Made by a program: the position numbers and the translations under genes. A stretch of 64,000 nt of DNA from Theobroma cacao (lineage: Eukaryota; Streptophyta; Magnoliopsida; Malvales; Malvaceae). Numbering within the stretch: the first letter of the stretch is position 1; every line of letters begins with the position of its first letter. Location of the stretch: the NCBI RefSeq assembly GCF_000208745.1, contig NC_030854.1:21448297-21512296 (forward strand), written 5' to 3'. Below, in pieces: positions 50,185 through 61,496 of this stretch. The notes beneath the pieces are model-generated. The model saw only the letters and a program-made list of their open reading frames with translations. It searched no databases and was not told the origin of the DNA.

Positions 50185-52984
50185 TGTGAGATCCTGTCAA
50201 GCTCGATTAAAAGACGGTATTGTACCGAATGGTACAACTAAGTTAAATCAAGCCTTGAACTAGTTCAAATAGAAATTCTAAGAGGAATTTGAAAATTCTA
50301 AAGCCCACATAATGGCTTAGAATAGTGATTCAGAGTTCAAGGTCCAGTTTGGAGTCCATCAGAAAAATTGACCGATTAGGGACAAAATGGTCATTTTACC
50401 ATTTGATGATAAAATGGAGATTTTTAGCCAAGATTTGATCACATTTGACCAAGAATAATTATATGAAATATAATTATGATTATTGGAGTATAAAATGATG
50501 TTTAGTAGTGAAAAATTGTGATTCTCGGTATTTTTGGAGCACAAGGGTAAAATGATAATTTTACCACTAGAGGACTAAACGAGAATTTTTGTAAAATGAT
50601 TTTTGCCCCATTTGGTTAATATTGATCAATATTAGTGTTATTTGAGGGTGAAAAGTAGAAATAATGTGATTCCGGTACATTTCGAAGTATAGGGGTAAAA
50701 TCGTAATTTTTTTGTCTCAGCACTTGTCAAGACCAAGGGATTTTAAATGTGGTAGGATTGGATAAATACCAGAATAATTGTGGTGGAAACTTAAGAAAAA
50801 AAAGTCAAAAAGTTAAAAATTGGGCCAATAAGCATGTGACACGTGGCATGCTTGATTATTTTATTATTTTCTAATGAAATCAGCCCATTAAATCCTCAAT
50901 TCTCTCACCATATTCGGCCTAGACAACTAGCAACAAGAAAAAAGGAAGAACAAAGGGAAAAACAAGAAAACCTAGGTGAAAATTCAAAAAAAATGAAGAA
51001 ATCAANAAAGGAAAAACAAGAAAACCTAGGTGGAAATTCAAAGAAAAAGTGAAGAAATCAAGGAAACAAGCTAGGTAAGTTAAAATTTCTTTAATTCTCA
51101 TTGATACCTAGCTTACCCATGCTTTTGTTCTTGATTTCCATGGTTGCATATTGAGTTATCATGATGAATTCAATTCTGAAAAATGGGTATGGAAGAGGAA
51201 TTGTTGTTGGAATAATTTGATTTTAGACTATGTTAGTGTTTAGGGATAGTTAAGCATGGTTATGAACAAAAACACAAAAGAAATATTTAATTTCTCTAGG
51301 GTTCCTTGTTGGTCGAACCATGAGGGCTGAATATCAATGGGGGATTGTTTTTATTTCAAGGAAAATGGCTTGAAAAGTGATGAATTAAGGTGAAACAGTT
51401 ATGTAGAAAAACATTTCGGTGCTAGTGCACCAAATAACCGAAGTTTTCTATAAGGAACTGTGAGGGTTCTAATGCTGAATTGGCTTTATTTAAATGGTAT
51501 GCGGTAAATTAAGGTATTAGAGGAAACATGAATTAATTTAGGGGTGATTTGGACACAATCGTCAATTAATTGGGTGATCGATCGAATTTAATCAATACCG
51601 CAATTAAGCGATAATCGAACGTATTTTTTGCATTTGCATATCAAGTATTAGTAATTTAAATTAGTTTATATCAATTTAGGGACAATATAGTAAATTCCTC
51701 GACTTTGTTATTTGTCAAGATAGTGAGACGTTCGGAAAAGGCAAAGGAATTACGCCTGAGGACTATTAGTCCGAGTGCACCCGGAATTCAGATTTTCGAC
51801 ACCTGTGAGTGGACTGCCTATCAAAATTGTTTTGAGAATATGACTGTTTTGAACAAAGTGTTTGAATGATTTTATGCAATTTTTCATGAAAATGAATGCC
51901 TTGGGAACAAGCTTTTGAGAAAAGGTTTATGTCATGAAATGTGGTTATTATGGATTTCTATGTTGCTGCATTATGTTGATATACATATATGCTTGAATAT
52001 AATGTTGTGTAATTATGTTGACTCGGCTATGTGCGAGTAGGGATTGCGCATAAGCCGAGGATGACCCGATTATGTGCGAGTAGGGAGTGCACATAACCCG
52101 GTGATGACCTGGTTATGTGCGAGTAGGGAGTGTGCATAACCCGGTGATGACCCAACCATGTGCGAGTAGGGAGTGCGCATGAGCTGGTGATGATGATGAT
52201 GAGCTGGTGATGATGATGATGGGTTGTTGAGGTGATGATGATGGGTATATACGTATATATATATATATATATATACATATGTAAATGTGTGTGTTATAGC
52301 AAATTGATGGACAATGATTTATGGTTGTAATGTACGTGAAATTTGACACATTGTACTTGAGAATTTTCATGAATTTTATGTTGATTTTATTAGTTTAGCA
52401 GGATGACTTTTTGTTGAGTGAGGAAAAATGTTTCTCTTGTTGCTCCGTTTTCGCTGCAGCGAAATTCATGCTCGCTGCAGCGAGAAACTCTCGGGTTTGG
52501 AGGGGTTTTAAATAGGAATGAACTAAATTGCATTGTTTTGAAACAAGTGCATCATGATTTTAAATTCTCCCTAATTGTTGCTTGTTCCCTTCCTTGTTCA
52601 CTCACTGGGTTTATACTCACCATTTTCAAATTCATGTTTTCAGATCACGAGTAAGCCGATAATTAGGACGAGGTGTCTTTGTAGACTTGTGTCCATCTTT
52701 TGGTAGGTGTCTCGGCATTCAGTAGCTGCATATTCATTCGAGTCCCTCCGTTGGAAGTCAAGTATTATTTTGTTATGTATAGATGAACTTAATGTAAATT
52801 TTAAATGAGTAATGCTAGTACGAGTTGGCAATGTATATCACTATTTTGATTCAAAGTTATGAAATATGAATTAGTGATAATAGATGGAATTATAAGTAAG
52901 ATAAATAATAGGCTTGCTTAGGTTTAGTGGATTATGTCCATTGGACCCATGCGCCAGTCATGGCGCAGAATCTGGGTCGTGACA
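50185..52984 (+). mobile_element. Solo LTR F (Tekay-type), 2,800 bp
   Basis: Begins TGTGAGATCCTGTCAAGC, ends GGGTCGTGACA. Flanks AATAT (50180-50184) and AACAT (52985-52989) look like a target duplication with one change. It has the ATTGTACCGAATGGTACAAC palindrome at about 50220, a 57-bp tandem duplication at 50945-51060 with an N at 51006, and the 43-bp array. Related to LTR E. It splits the captured proteasome fragment. Confidence 0.85.
52020..52191 (+). repeat. 43-bp tandem array in LTR F
   Basis: Four units start at 52020, 52063, 52106 and 52149, each with ATGTGCGAGTAGGG...GCRCAT, a short hairpin. A GATGATGAT-rich tract and (AT)n (about 52250-52275) follow. Confidence 0.9.
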
Positions 52985-53849
52985 AACATTGCCACGTGTT
53001 TAAAGGTCATCTATAAATAATTTTGTTTAATTGTTTAATTTTTTCTCTCTGTTTGTAGAATATCTTTATGTGTATGATGCACGTGTTTTTTTACTTACAT
53101 TTGTTGCTTGATGGTTTTTAAAAAGATAAATCTTTTTTGTCAAATTTAAACTATTCCCCCTATTTGTTTAGTTTGAAAGATGATTTTGGAATGAAATCCA
53201 AAGATCTCATTGGCCAATGTTGGCTGTGTCAACATGACTATGTTTTTTGGTATGAATATGAGCATGATGAGGTTAATGTTACCATTAGATTCAGTTTGGA
53301 ATTAGTGGTCATGCCTTATATGTGTTTCATGCTTTGTTTTATTGTTTAATGGTATTTGTTTTGTTTGTACAACATGATACCCATGTTGTTTTTGCTTACA
53401 TTTTCTACTTGATGATGTTTAAAGGATATGCATTTTTCACAAAATTATAAGTGTTTCTTCTATTTCTTGAGTTAAAGTTGAAACATGTAATTGCCTTTAA
53501 ATGTTGCTTCTTTCGATAGTGTTATGCTTTTGGTATGGAATTTTTTTAGTACAATTAACTATTCTATGGTGTTCAAAGTTGAGAGCAGCTAATTAGTATT
53601 AATTAATTAGAGTGTAATAAAGTTAAGTTTTGCATCAAATTTAGTTTATGCTCAATGATTGTACTTTATATGTCTTTCATAGTTTGTTTGATTATTCAAT
53701 AATGTTTGGTCTCTTTGTATATTTCCTTTGTTTTGTAGATTTAAATGATTTTTTTATTTTCTATATTTGTTGTATTTTTTCCATTTACTCTGATATCATT
53801 GTTCATGTGTTTTTGTAACTGATTTCTTTGCCATTTCTTTGTTTTGCAG

Positions 53850-53879
53850 AAGACTTGGATAAAGTAACCGATTATTCAA
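53850..53879 (+). repeat. 30-base AG/GT-flanked module, copy 4
   Basis: Preceded by GTTTTGCAG and followed by GTCAGA. It starts AAGACTTGGA and ends TTATTCAA. Confidence 0.5.
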
Positions 53880-54574
53880 GTCAGATTAAGTTTTCTATTA
53901 GATTCTGTTTAGAGTTATTGATTGTCTCTTATATGTATTTCATGTTTAATGTTTGGTCTGTCTATAGAATGTGATTATCCTTCTCGAAATAAGGTTAAGT
54001 TTAACATTCGATTCTATTTGGAGTTAATCATTACACCTTATATGTGTTTTATGGTTTGTGTTATTGTTGAACAATATTTGCTTTGTCTGCAGAACATTAG
54101 TATGCATATCATAGACATATTTTTTCTTATGTTTTCTCTTTGATGGAGTTTAAGGAATATGTATTTTTATGAAATTAAAAGTGTTTGTTCTGTTTCTTGA
54201 CTTTGAGACATGACTTTGAGATGATATGCAAACATATCATTGGCCAAAATGCTTGCTTTGTGTGTAGAATATCCATTATGCTTATGATACACATTTTTTT
54301 TATATGTTTTTTGTTTTGTGCTCTTTGATCAGGAAAAAGATTACAAGGGCTACATTAAAATGTCTTACATCAAGTTTAGGATTCTTATTTTCATTATGAC
54401 TATTTTGACGTTAAATAACAGTGTGGGTTAGAATTCTTTTGCTCCTTTCTTATTGGTATTTTGCTCCTACGTGTAGATTTTTTATTTTTTTATTTTTTCA
54501 TATTATTTATATTTATGCCTTCTCATTGTTAATGCATTCTTCTTATTTATTACTTTGTTATATTTATTATGTAG

Positions 54575-54604
54575 TAAACTTGGATCAAGTAATTGATTAT
54601 TCAT
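54575..54604 (+). repeat. 30-base AG/GT-flanked module, copy 5
   Basis: Preceded by TTATTATGTAG and followed by GTGAGG. It starts TAAACTTGGA and ends TTATTCAT. Confidence 0.5.
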
Positions 54605-55733
54605 GTGAGGTGGACTTTTGTAGGCCAGCAGACTGTATTTGGATTTGATCATTCTACTTTACAAAATAAGCTTGCTAAGTTTTTAAATTTAATTTATTTC
54701 TTTTTTTATATATTTCTTTTTTGCACTTTATTTTTTTATTTTTAAAATATCATTATTCTTTTGATATGGAAATATTATTACATATTATCCTAGAAAGCGA
54801 TACAAACACGTCATTTGCTGTAAAATTGGCTTTTGTCAATATTTTTATGCTTATGATATATTGATATTTTTTCTTAAATTCACTACTTTATGGTGTTTAA
54901 AAAATGTCTATGTCTTTATAAAATTTAAAATGCTCACTCTGTCTTTTGATAATATTTTGTATATATGAATAGCCCAACTTTGCTACTCAATACAATCTCA
55001 TTTTTAAATGAATGCATGGAGGTTTAGAGTCAATTGTTCATTTAGATGACATTTGCAGTGTTTGATTTTATAGCTGTTTTAATTTAGTGTTCTAGTCACA
55101 AAAATAACACCTTAGATAAATCATATTTGCCATGTTTCTAAAATATGACTGTGCATTTGTTCTACAACTTATGTTGTGAATTATTTTCAGTGATTTTACT
55201 TTTCAATTTGTAGCTTTACTTTGTTGACTGCTAAGCATGACATAATACTTTATAATTTGTTTATAGTTTCTACCTCATTTTATGTCTGTTTTGTTGAGAT
55301 CATGTAATTTGTTTTACTTAGTTAAGGTTATTGGTATTTGCTTTTTTATTCCTTTTTTATGATTGCCATTTGTAACTTCAACAACATTTCATACTATTTT
55401 CTTTACTGTTTAAATATTATTTTAACTTTTTTTTGTGCTCGTTACCATTTTTTTTTGGTATTTTTGCTTGCACCCTCATGGTTTATTTGGATTGTGAATT
55501 GCTTTTTCTTTATTCTATTACAGCCTTTTCGTTGATTTAAGATCTAGTGTTTGTTGAAGTTGTCAGCGCATACTGTAAAATGTTTTCATTCACCTTCCTT
55601 TTTACTTTCAGTGTATTATTTTGTTGTTTGTTCTATTCATTTCTTCATCTGCTCCTTTTATATCAACATTATTTAATCTAGGTTATGTTTATTTTTAACA
55701 TGAATTTCTCTTTATTGAAAATACATTTTACTT

Positions 55734-55740
<7 letters not shown>

Positions 55741-55778
<38 letters not shown>
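55741..55778. repeat. (AT)n microsatellite
   Basis: About nineteen AT units, immediately upstream of the H3 N-terminal ORF relic. Confidence 0.95.
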
Positions 55779-55780
<2 letters not shown>

Positions 55781-55851
55781 ACCTTACACTGTTTAGTGTT
55801 TTTCCCCCTCAAATTCTGAGCTGAAATTTGATCATTGATAAACTCAATCAT

Positions 55852-56294
55852 GCAAAACAATAGTAGATTGAAAATAATGAGAGAAAAAAAATCTAGAGTT
55901 AAAAATTTTGTTAATTCCTTCACACTTATATCTGATAACAACACCCCATTTTCTAAGCGAGGTGATCATTGTTCACTTTAATTGAAAAACATAAACATTG
56001 TAACAATTAAAAACTCTCAATCACCTGGTCATGTTCAACAATATAATTACACATCTAATGTTATTGATGTGCTCGTTGGTGGGTATGCCACGATTCATTC
56101 AATTGTGAATTCTAAGAATGAATTGCAAACAACTTTGGTTGAACTCATTACTACTGGTTTTGGTTTTGGTTCACCAAACATTATTTGTAACTCAAGAGAA
56201 GTCAATTTTGCAACTTTACTGAGAGCCAACTCCAATTATTATCTTGTAGGTAATGTTGGGTCCATGGCTGATTATGTGTCTTGGAATCATTAGT
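55852..56294 (+). pseudogene. N-terminal ORF relic of Helitron H3
   Basis: Homologous to the open frame 24914-25384. A basic start (NNSRLKIMREKKSRVKNFVN) is followed by a TAA at 55979, then the frame continues with NSQSPGHVQQYNYTSN, ELQTTLVELITTGFG, NYYLVGNVGSMADYV and ends at 56293. No catalytic motif. It lies about 400 bp upstream of the next Helitron exon, so it is probably the first exon of the Rep-helicase gene. The in-frame stop marks it as a pseudogene. Confidence 0.55.
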
Positions 56295-56674
56295 CTATTT
56301 ATTTCTCATTTTCTCAAGATGGATCAACTAATGTTTTCAATGCCAATATTATTGGTAAACTTTTCCTTTCATAGATTATAGATAATATACCATCTTTTGT
56401 TTATTTACCTTTTAATTAAATAACAAAAAATAAATATACCTAATATTGAATTAAGATGCTCTACACAAAAATTTATGAACGTTACATGGCAAATCCTGCT
56501 TATGAATATGAAGACTGTCTCCCAAACTTAGAACCCATTTGAGAGAAGCAACATGATGCAATTACATAAGTTAAATGATATAAAAAATTGCATGTATCAA
56601 ATCATGCTATAATTTTTTATGAATATCATCTTTAACAAATGTTTTCTTTTTCTCCATAATGCATATAATAGGAA
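56295..56674 (+). other. Probable intron or spacer in the H3 protein gene
   Basis: AT-rich, no coding signal; it ends in ATATAATAG|G, an acceptor-like site before the next coding block. Confidence 0.4.
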
Positions 56675-59600
56675 CTTGCTCCATCACTTTTTGCTTTGAA
56701 GGACGTAATTATATATGCCCTTTTTGCTTGTCTTACATGTGGTATGAAGAAAGATATGATATTTCAAAGGAAAATACATCCAACTTTCAGCCTTCGTTGT
56801 TAATAACTTCATGATATAGAGTTATTTGGATTTAATTTTGATAGTAATTTAGCTTAGTTCTTGTAGTATTGCATAGGAATTGGTTAGGTTTTATTTAATT
56901 TTGATGAAATTAGTTAATTAGGTGAGTCAATCTAATCTTAGTTAATTTTGAGCCCAATTTGATGTTAATGTGCCTAATATAAATTATTATTGATTAATTT
57001 GCTGAATTTGTAGGTGTGTGATATGAAGGGAGATAAGTTGTCAAGCTAGGCACTTATGAAGTTCAGACTTTCATTGCATATGTCTCGATATTTCAATTAT
57101 AACACTCTCTACAGAATCCCAAATGAGATGATTCTTAGACTATTAGAAAGATAAGAGAAAAATCTACAACTTTCATGTTTACCACTTTTCCTAGTTTAGC
57201 CTAGAAAATAGCCAAAAACCTTGTTGTATTTGAGAACTGTAGTAGCCCTAGAAATTAAAACAGAGCAAGCTAGGCCATGACCTTGGGAGCAGGTAGGCCA
57301 CGATGCCCCAATTGAAGAATCATGGTTTTTCACCATAGAATGGTTGAGGCCGTGGAGCCCATAGAGCTATTAAGAAATCCTTGTGCATTTAGACTTTTCT
57401 TTACTTAACCTTGGGCCCTATTTATGCACCCTTTTAAAGGATTTTTATAGGAATGAAACATAAGATTTAAAGCAAGATTCAGTAAAATTCATTGAAGAAA
57501 AAGTCTCATTGAAGCTAAGAAGAAGTTGAAGAAATCAAAAAGATTTGAAGATCAAGAATTGACAACTCTTAAAGTTTCTTATCGTTTTGTTATTCTTTTA
57601 TTTTCTTGGTTTGCTTTCAATGTTTAAACTTTTTTGAATGATGATTTTTGGAAACATGAGGAATTAAATTAGTTATCTAGGATTATGATTGAACTCAACA
57701 TATAATTCAAATTATTTATCTCTCTTTTACTTATGTTTGATAGATTTAAATTATTTATTCCTATTCTATTCTCAATAATTCTAATTGATTGGCCACCAAT
57801 TACATTGATATGAAAACCTAAATTAATCATTGATGAAGGAAGTTTAGAATAGACCATGAATGGAATAGTGTATGTTCAAATGCACTTAGTTGAGTAAGTG
57901 ATTTGATTTGCATGTAGGATAGAAATATAACTATGTGTCATACGTAACTAAGATTAAAGCATTAACTTAATGAATCTTTCTTCAATTTAATTTATATAGA
58001 GATACATTAAATTAATTGGGAGGGATATTTTTATGAGAAACTCGAGAGAGCCTTGTAAATAATTTGTTACTTTATGTTAGCAACTTAATCCATTGAAATA
58101 AGTTAAGAGAGAGAGAGAGAGACAATATTCAGATGGAGTATTAAAAGATATCATAATCTTAGGACCGATAGTTGATTGAATTTTTAGACAAATTTTTTGC
58201 TTTGTTGTTAGTTTTAGTTTGGATTTTTCTTTTTAATAATTAAATTTGATTATTTGAATAAGGTTAAGGTGTGTTAATTTTAATAGTTAGTAGTAGGAAT
58301 TAATTCAATTCTTTATGGGATCAACACTCTATTTTTCAATATATTACTTGTTTAACGATATGTGCTATTGCGTGGATAATCCAACAATAGTTGTTAAAAA
58401 GGTATAGTGCAAATATCTGCTTTTTGATAGACACTTACCTTTCTAGATGACTTATTTAATGATTATACAAATCACAGAGGAATTAAGTTCAAAGATAACA
58501 TAAGGATGTATAATAGCATATTTCAATTTTCATCCTTAGAAGCCCAAATCAATAAGTCAATCAATAATAGATCAAGACCTTACATATTTAAATCAATGGT
58601 CAAATTGAGCATAGGATTGGTTCTCTACTACCTATAATTGGCAACAATCCCAAGTTCACTCAATTGTACATTTATGATACTAAGAATGAAATTACAAATA
58701 GATTGGAATTTTTTTGCAATGATAAAAACACTAACATTGCTTATGCATCAATTGTTGAAGATTTAATAAAAATGCTTGATGATAATAATCAAATTGTTAA
58801 AGTCTTTAGAATGGTTAGGGATAGATTAATGATGACCAATTACACTCCTTTTCGACTAAGACTTATAGGATCCCGAGATGATTCAAACTTCAACTATAAA
58901 CCATCAACAACTTCTGAAATAGTCGCTCTAATAGTAGGTGATTTAAGACAACATGATGGCCATCAAGACATTATAGTTGATTATCATACAGAAAGTCTTA
59001 AATGAATAAGTGAACTACAACCTTTTTTTATGGTCATGCAATACCCTTTTCTTTTCCTTTATGGGGAAAACTATTATACACCTAATATAAATTATGTACA
59101 GTCACCAGCGAGGAAAAAACCTAAAAGAAAAAAGGTCACAATGTGAGAATACTATTCATATATCATTCAATAATGAGCAACTAATAGAAATACATTGTTA
59201 AGAGGTGGTAGTTTACTCCAATAATTTATAATTGATGCACATGCAATTATAGAAGAAAAAAGATTACTATACATAAGAAATAATAAAAAAGTTTTAAGAT
59301 CTGAATGGTATAGAGGTTTAAAATATGCCTTTGCTAGAGCGATAATAATGCAAAAGTTATTGGAAAACGTATAGTATTACTTGCAAGCTTTATTGAGGCA
59401 CTAGGTATTTATTACAAAACTACCAAGACTCCATGGCAATCCGTTGGCATTGCAATTGTCCTAATCTTTTTATCACGTTTACATGCAATGCTAGATGAAA
59501 AGAAATTCAAATTGCATTAAGCTTAATCCTAAATCAAAAACCAAAAGATAGGCCTCATATAACATCAAGATTTTTCAAATTGAAACTACGTTATTTAATG

Positions 59601-60124
59601 GAAGATTTAATGAAGAACAAACACTTTGGTCTTGCTAAAACTAGTAAGGCAATTTTATTTAATCTTTATTTGTAAATTTTAATCAACTTAAACATTTAAC
59701 AATACTTTTCCTGATTTTAAACTTTTTATGGTTATGAACAACTATTAATTTCTCATCACCCAATCACTTATACCATTGAATTTCAAAAGCGAGGGTTGCC
59801 ACATGCGCATATTCTCTTTTGGCTTCACTATGATCACAAATGCTCAACATTTGAACAATTGACAAAATTATATCAGCTGAATTACTTGACAAGCATTTAG
59901 GCCCTATTGCGCACTAAGCTATTGTCGAATTCATAGTCCATGGACCATGTGGTGCTACACATTCAAATTCTCCATATATGGTTAAAGGATATTGTTCAAA
60001 ATACTATTCAAAAGACTTTTAAACAAGAACTATAATAAATAAAGATGGATTACAAGTATACCAAAGAAGAAACATGCCACACAACGTAACAACCAAAAGC
60101 AATATTGAATTAGATAATAAATAT
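56675..60124 (+). pseudogene. Helitron Rep-type protein relic, split by an LTR
   Basis: Coding pieces 56675-56803 and 58398-60124 join across the LTR at 56804-58389. First a CX2C block (NYICPFCLSYMWYEERYD), then KFKDNIRMYNSIFQFSSL, then the longest open part 58664-59005 (LYIYDTKNEITNRLEFF, FRMVRDRLMM, TTSEIVALIVGD). A TGA at 59002 precedes ISELQPFFMVMQYPF. Further on: LLRGGSLLQ with a stop, LRSEWYRGL, NLFITFTCNA, RPHITSRFFKLKLRYLMEDL, and YTIEFQKRGLPHAHILFWLH, which holds the HUH metal-binding motif of rolling-circle Rep proteins. It ends near LQVYQRR. These are hallmark blocks of plant Helitron Rep-helicase proteins. About a dozen stops and shifts make it dead. The helicase half is missing because LTR C2 interrupts at 60125. 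Confidence 0.88.
56804..58389 (+). mobile_element. Athila-like solo LTR, about 1.6 kb
   Basis: Sits inside the Helitron Rep frame, flanked by an 8-bp repeat GTTGTTAA (56796-56803 and 58390-58397). Its right part (TTTATGGGATCAACACTC, then GTGCTATTGCGTGG) resembles the LTR end of Athila-type Ty3/gypsy elements. The TG...CA ends are not readable, so borders may be off by a few bases. No coding region. The (GA)n at 58107-58121 is a microsatellite. Confidence 0.6.
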
Positions 60125-61496
60125 TGTAACACCTCGTAGCCACGTATAAGAGCCAATAATACCTTATAGATAAGACGAAGGGTCAATTGACATAAAAATT
60201 GAGTGCTAAAGAATGGTGATGGGTGAAGCCAATATTTTAGAATAAAATATTTTGCATGCTAGAAAATAATAATTAAACAATAATATTTTTATTGAGGATT
60301 AATTAACGAGTTAGAAGGCGATTTGGAAGTGAACCGAGGCAAAATGAGGCACTTTGGGACCCAATGAAACAAGTGGAGAATTTTAGAATAAAATATTATT
60401 TTATTAATAAAATAATATTAAAATATTAATATTTTATCTATTGTCAAAATTAGTCATAAAGAGGATTATATGGTTAATCTAAGAGGGGGAGAAGAAAAAC
60501 AAAAGAATTTTAAAAAAATGACGCAAGTGGGGCTCGCGTGCCTTTATGTAATAAAGGCAGAGTGGATAAGTATATATTTAAATAATATGGTGACGCCTTT
60601 GTGAAGCGCAAATTTTATATTTTGTTTGTACATGTGTAAAGGAAGAAAAATAGAAGGAAATTTGGAATTAAAAGAGATTATTGAAGGACCAAATTGTAAA
60701 GGATGAAAAGTATGGAGGGTCAAATGATAAATAAGGAAACGTTGAGGACTTATGTGCAATGACAATATTTGAAGCTAAATGGAAATTAACTAACCAAGGA
60801 AAAATTAGATTGTGTGGGAGGATGGAATATGCATGTAAATTCACTATTACATGCAAAAACAAGCATGCAAAGAGAAAGTTAGTAGGGAACATGTGGGATC
60901 CCCACCATGTGAAGTGAAAAGAAAAATAAGCTTAAATCTATTTGCATGTAAGGAGATTGGTGCATTAGGTGGCCAAATGAGAAATAAGATGGGAGAGTGC
61001 ATGAGAGACCATTGGGTACAAATAAGGTGGGATTAAATGGAAATGAATTAAAGAATGGAAGGATAATGAAGAGTGGATATTTAACCAATGTGGAAGAAAG
61101 GAAATTGGTGCATGAAAACCCATTGGTTGGCAAAATGGCCAAATGAAAATAAAAGGTGGATTGGTGCATGTGTTGTAATTGGTTGCAAAGGGTGGCCAAA
61201 TGAAATAAGAAGAATAAGAATGCATGTGTTTTGATTGGTTCATGAGGGTGGCCAAGTAAACAATTAAAAGAAAGAGAAAAGAAAAGGAAATTGGCATGGA
61301 AACTTAGGCAAAAACCATGCCTTTGGGAGAGTAAAAGAGAGAAAAGTGAACTAGCTTTGAGAAGTTAAGAAAGGGTTGGGCATTTAGAGAACAAAAGAGA
61401 GAAGTACAAGCTTAAAAAGTTCCACCAGAGAGGAAGAAAAAAAAAAAAAGAGAAAAAAAGGTGAAGGCTCAAGTAGTGAGAGTTCAAGAGAAACCG
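60125..61496 (+). mobile_element. LTR of family C, opposite orientation, truncated
   Basis: Starts TGTAACACCTCGTAGCCACG and is collinear with the reverse complement of 45750 to about 44380, sharing a TTTATGTAATAAAGGC-type block and a purine-rich GAAGAAAAAAAAA region. Interrupted at 61497 by another repeat. It contains repeated GGTGGCCAAATGA blocks at about 60970, 61130 and 61190. The right part and target duplication are not in view. Confidence 0.65.

Larger units (their letters stand above)
52990..55851 (+). other. H3 Helitron sequence with repeated modules
   Basis: AT-rich sequence with recurring blocks: CTTATATGTNTTTCATG (near 53310, 53665, 53925 and 54035), CATTGGCCAA-type blocks (53207, 54238), and two 30-base modules. 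No domain found in the open frames. (AT)n at 55741-55778. Confidence 0.5.
25723..60124 (+). mobile_element. Helitron H3, Rep-encoding relic expanded by nested insertions
   Basis: After subtracting six insertion events (26903-40761, 42027-45755, 46160-48872, 48929-49620, 50185-52989, 56804-58397) about 9.0 kb remain. They hold 5' sequences shared with H2, repeated AT-rich modules, three 30-base modules, a captured proteasome gene fragment, an N-terminal ORF relic and a Rep-type Helitron protein relic. The right side is interrupted at 60125 by another LTR, and the helicase part is not in the window. The 5' end is inferred to abut the H2 3' end (TATATAATTAAAGG follows), which is unproven. Confidence 0.55.

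Noticed and set aside
56796..58397. hAT-type transposon suggested by the 8-bp flanking repeat
   Set aside because: No terminal inverted repeats are visible and the right part resembles an Athila LTR. A 5-bp duplication with chance extension is simpler.
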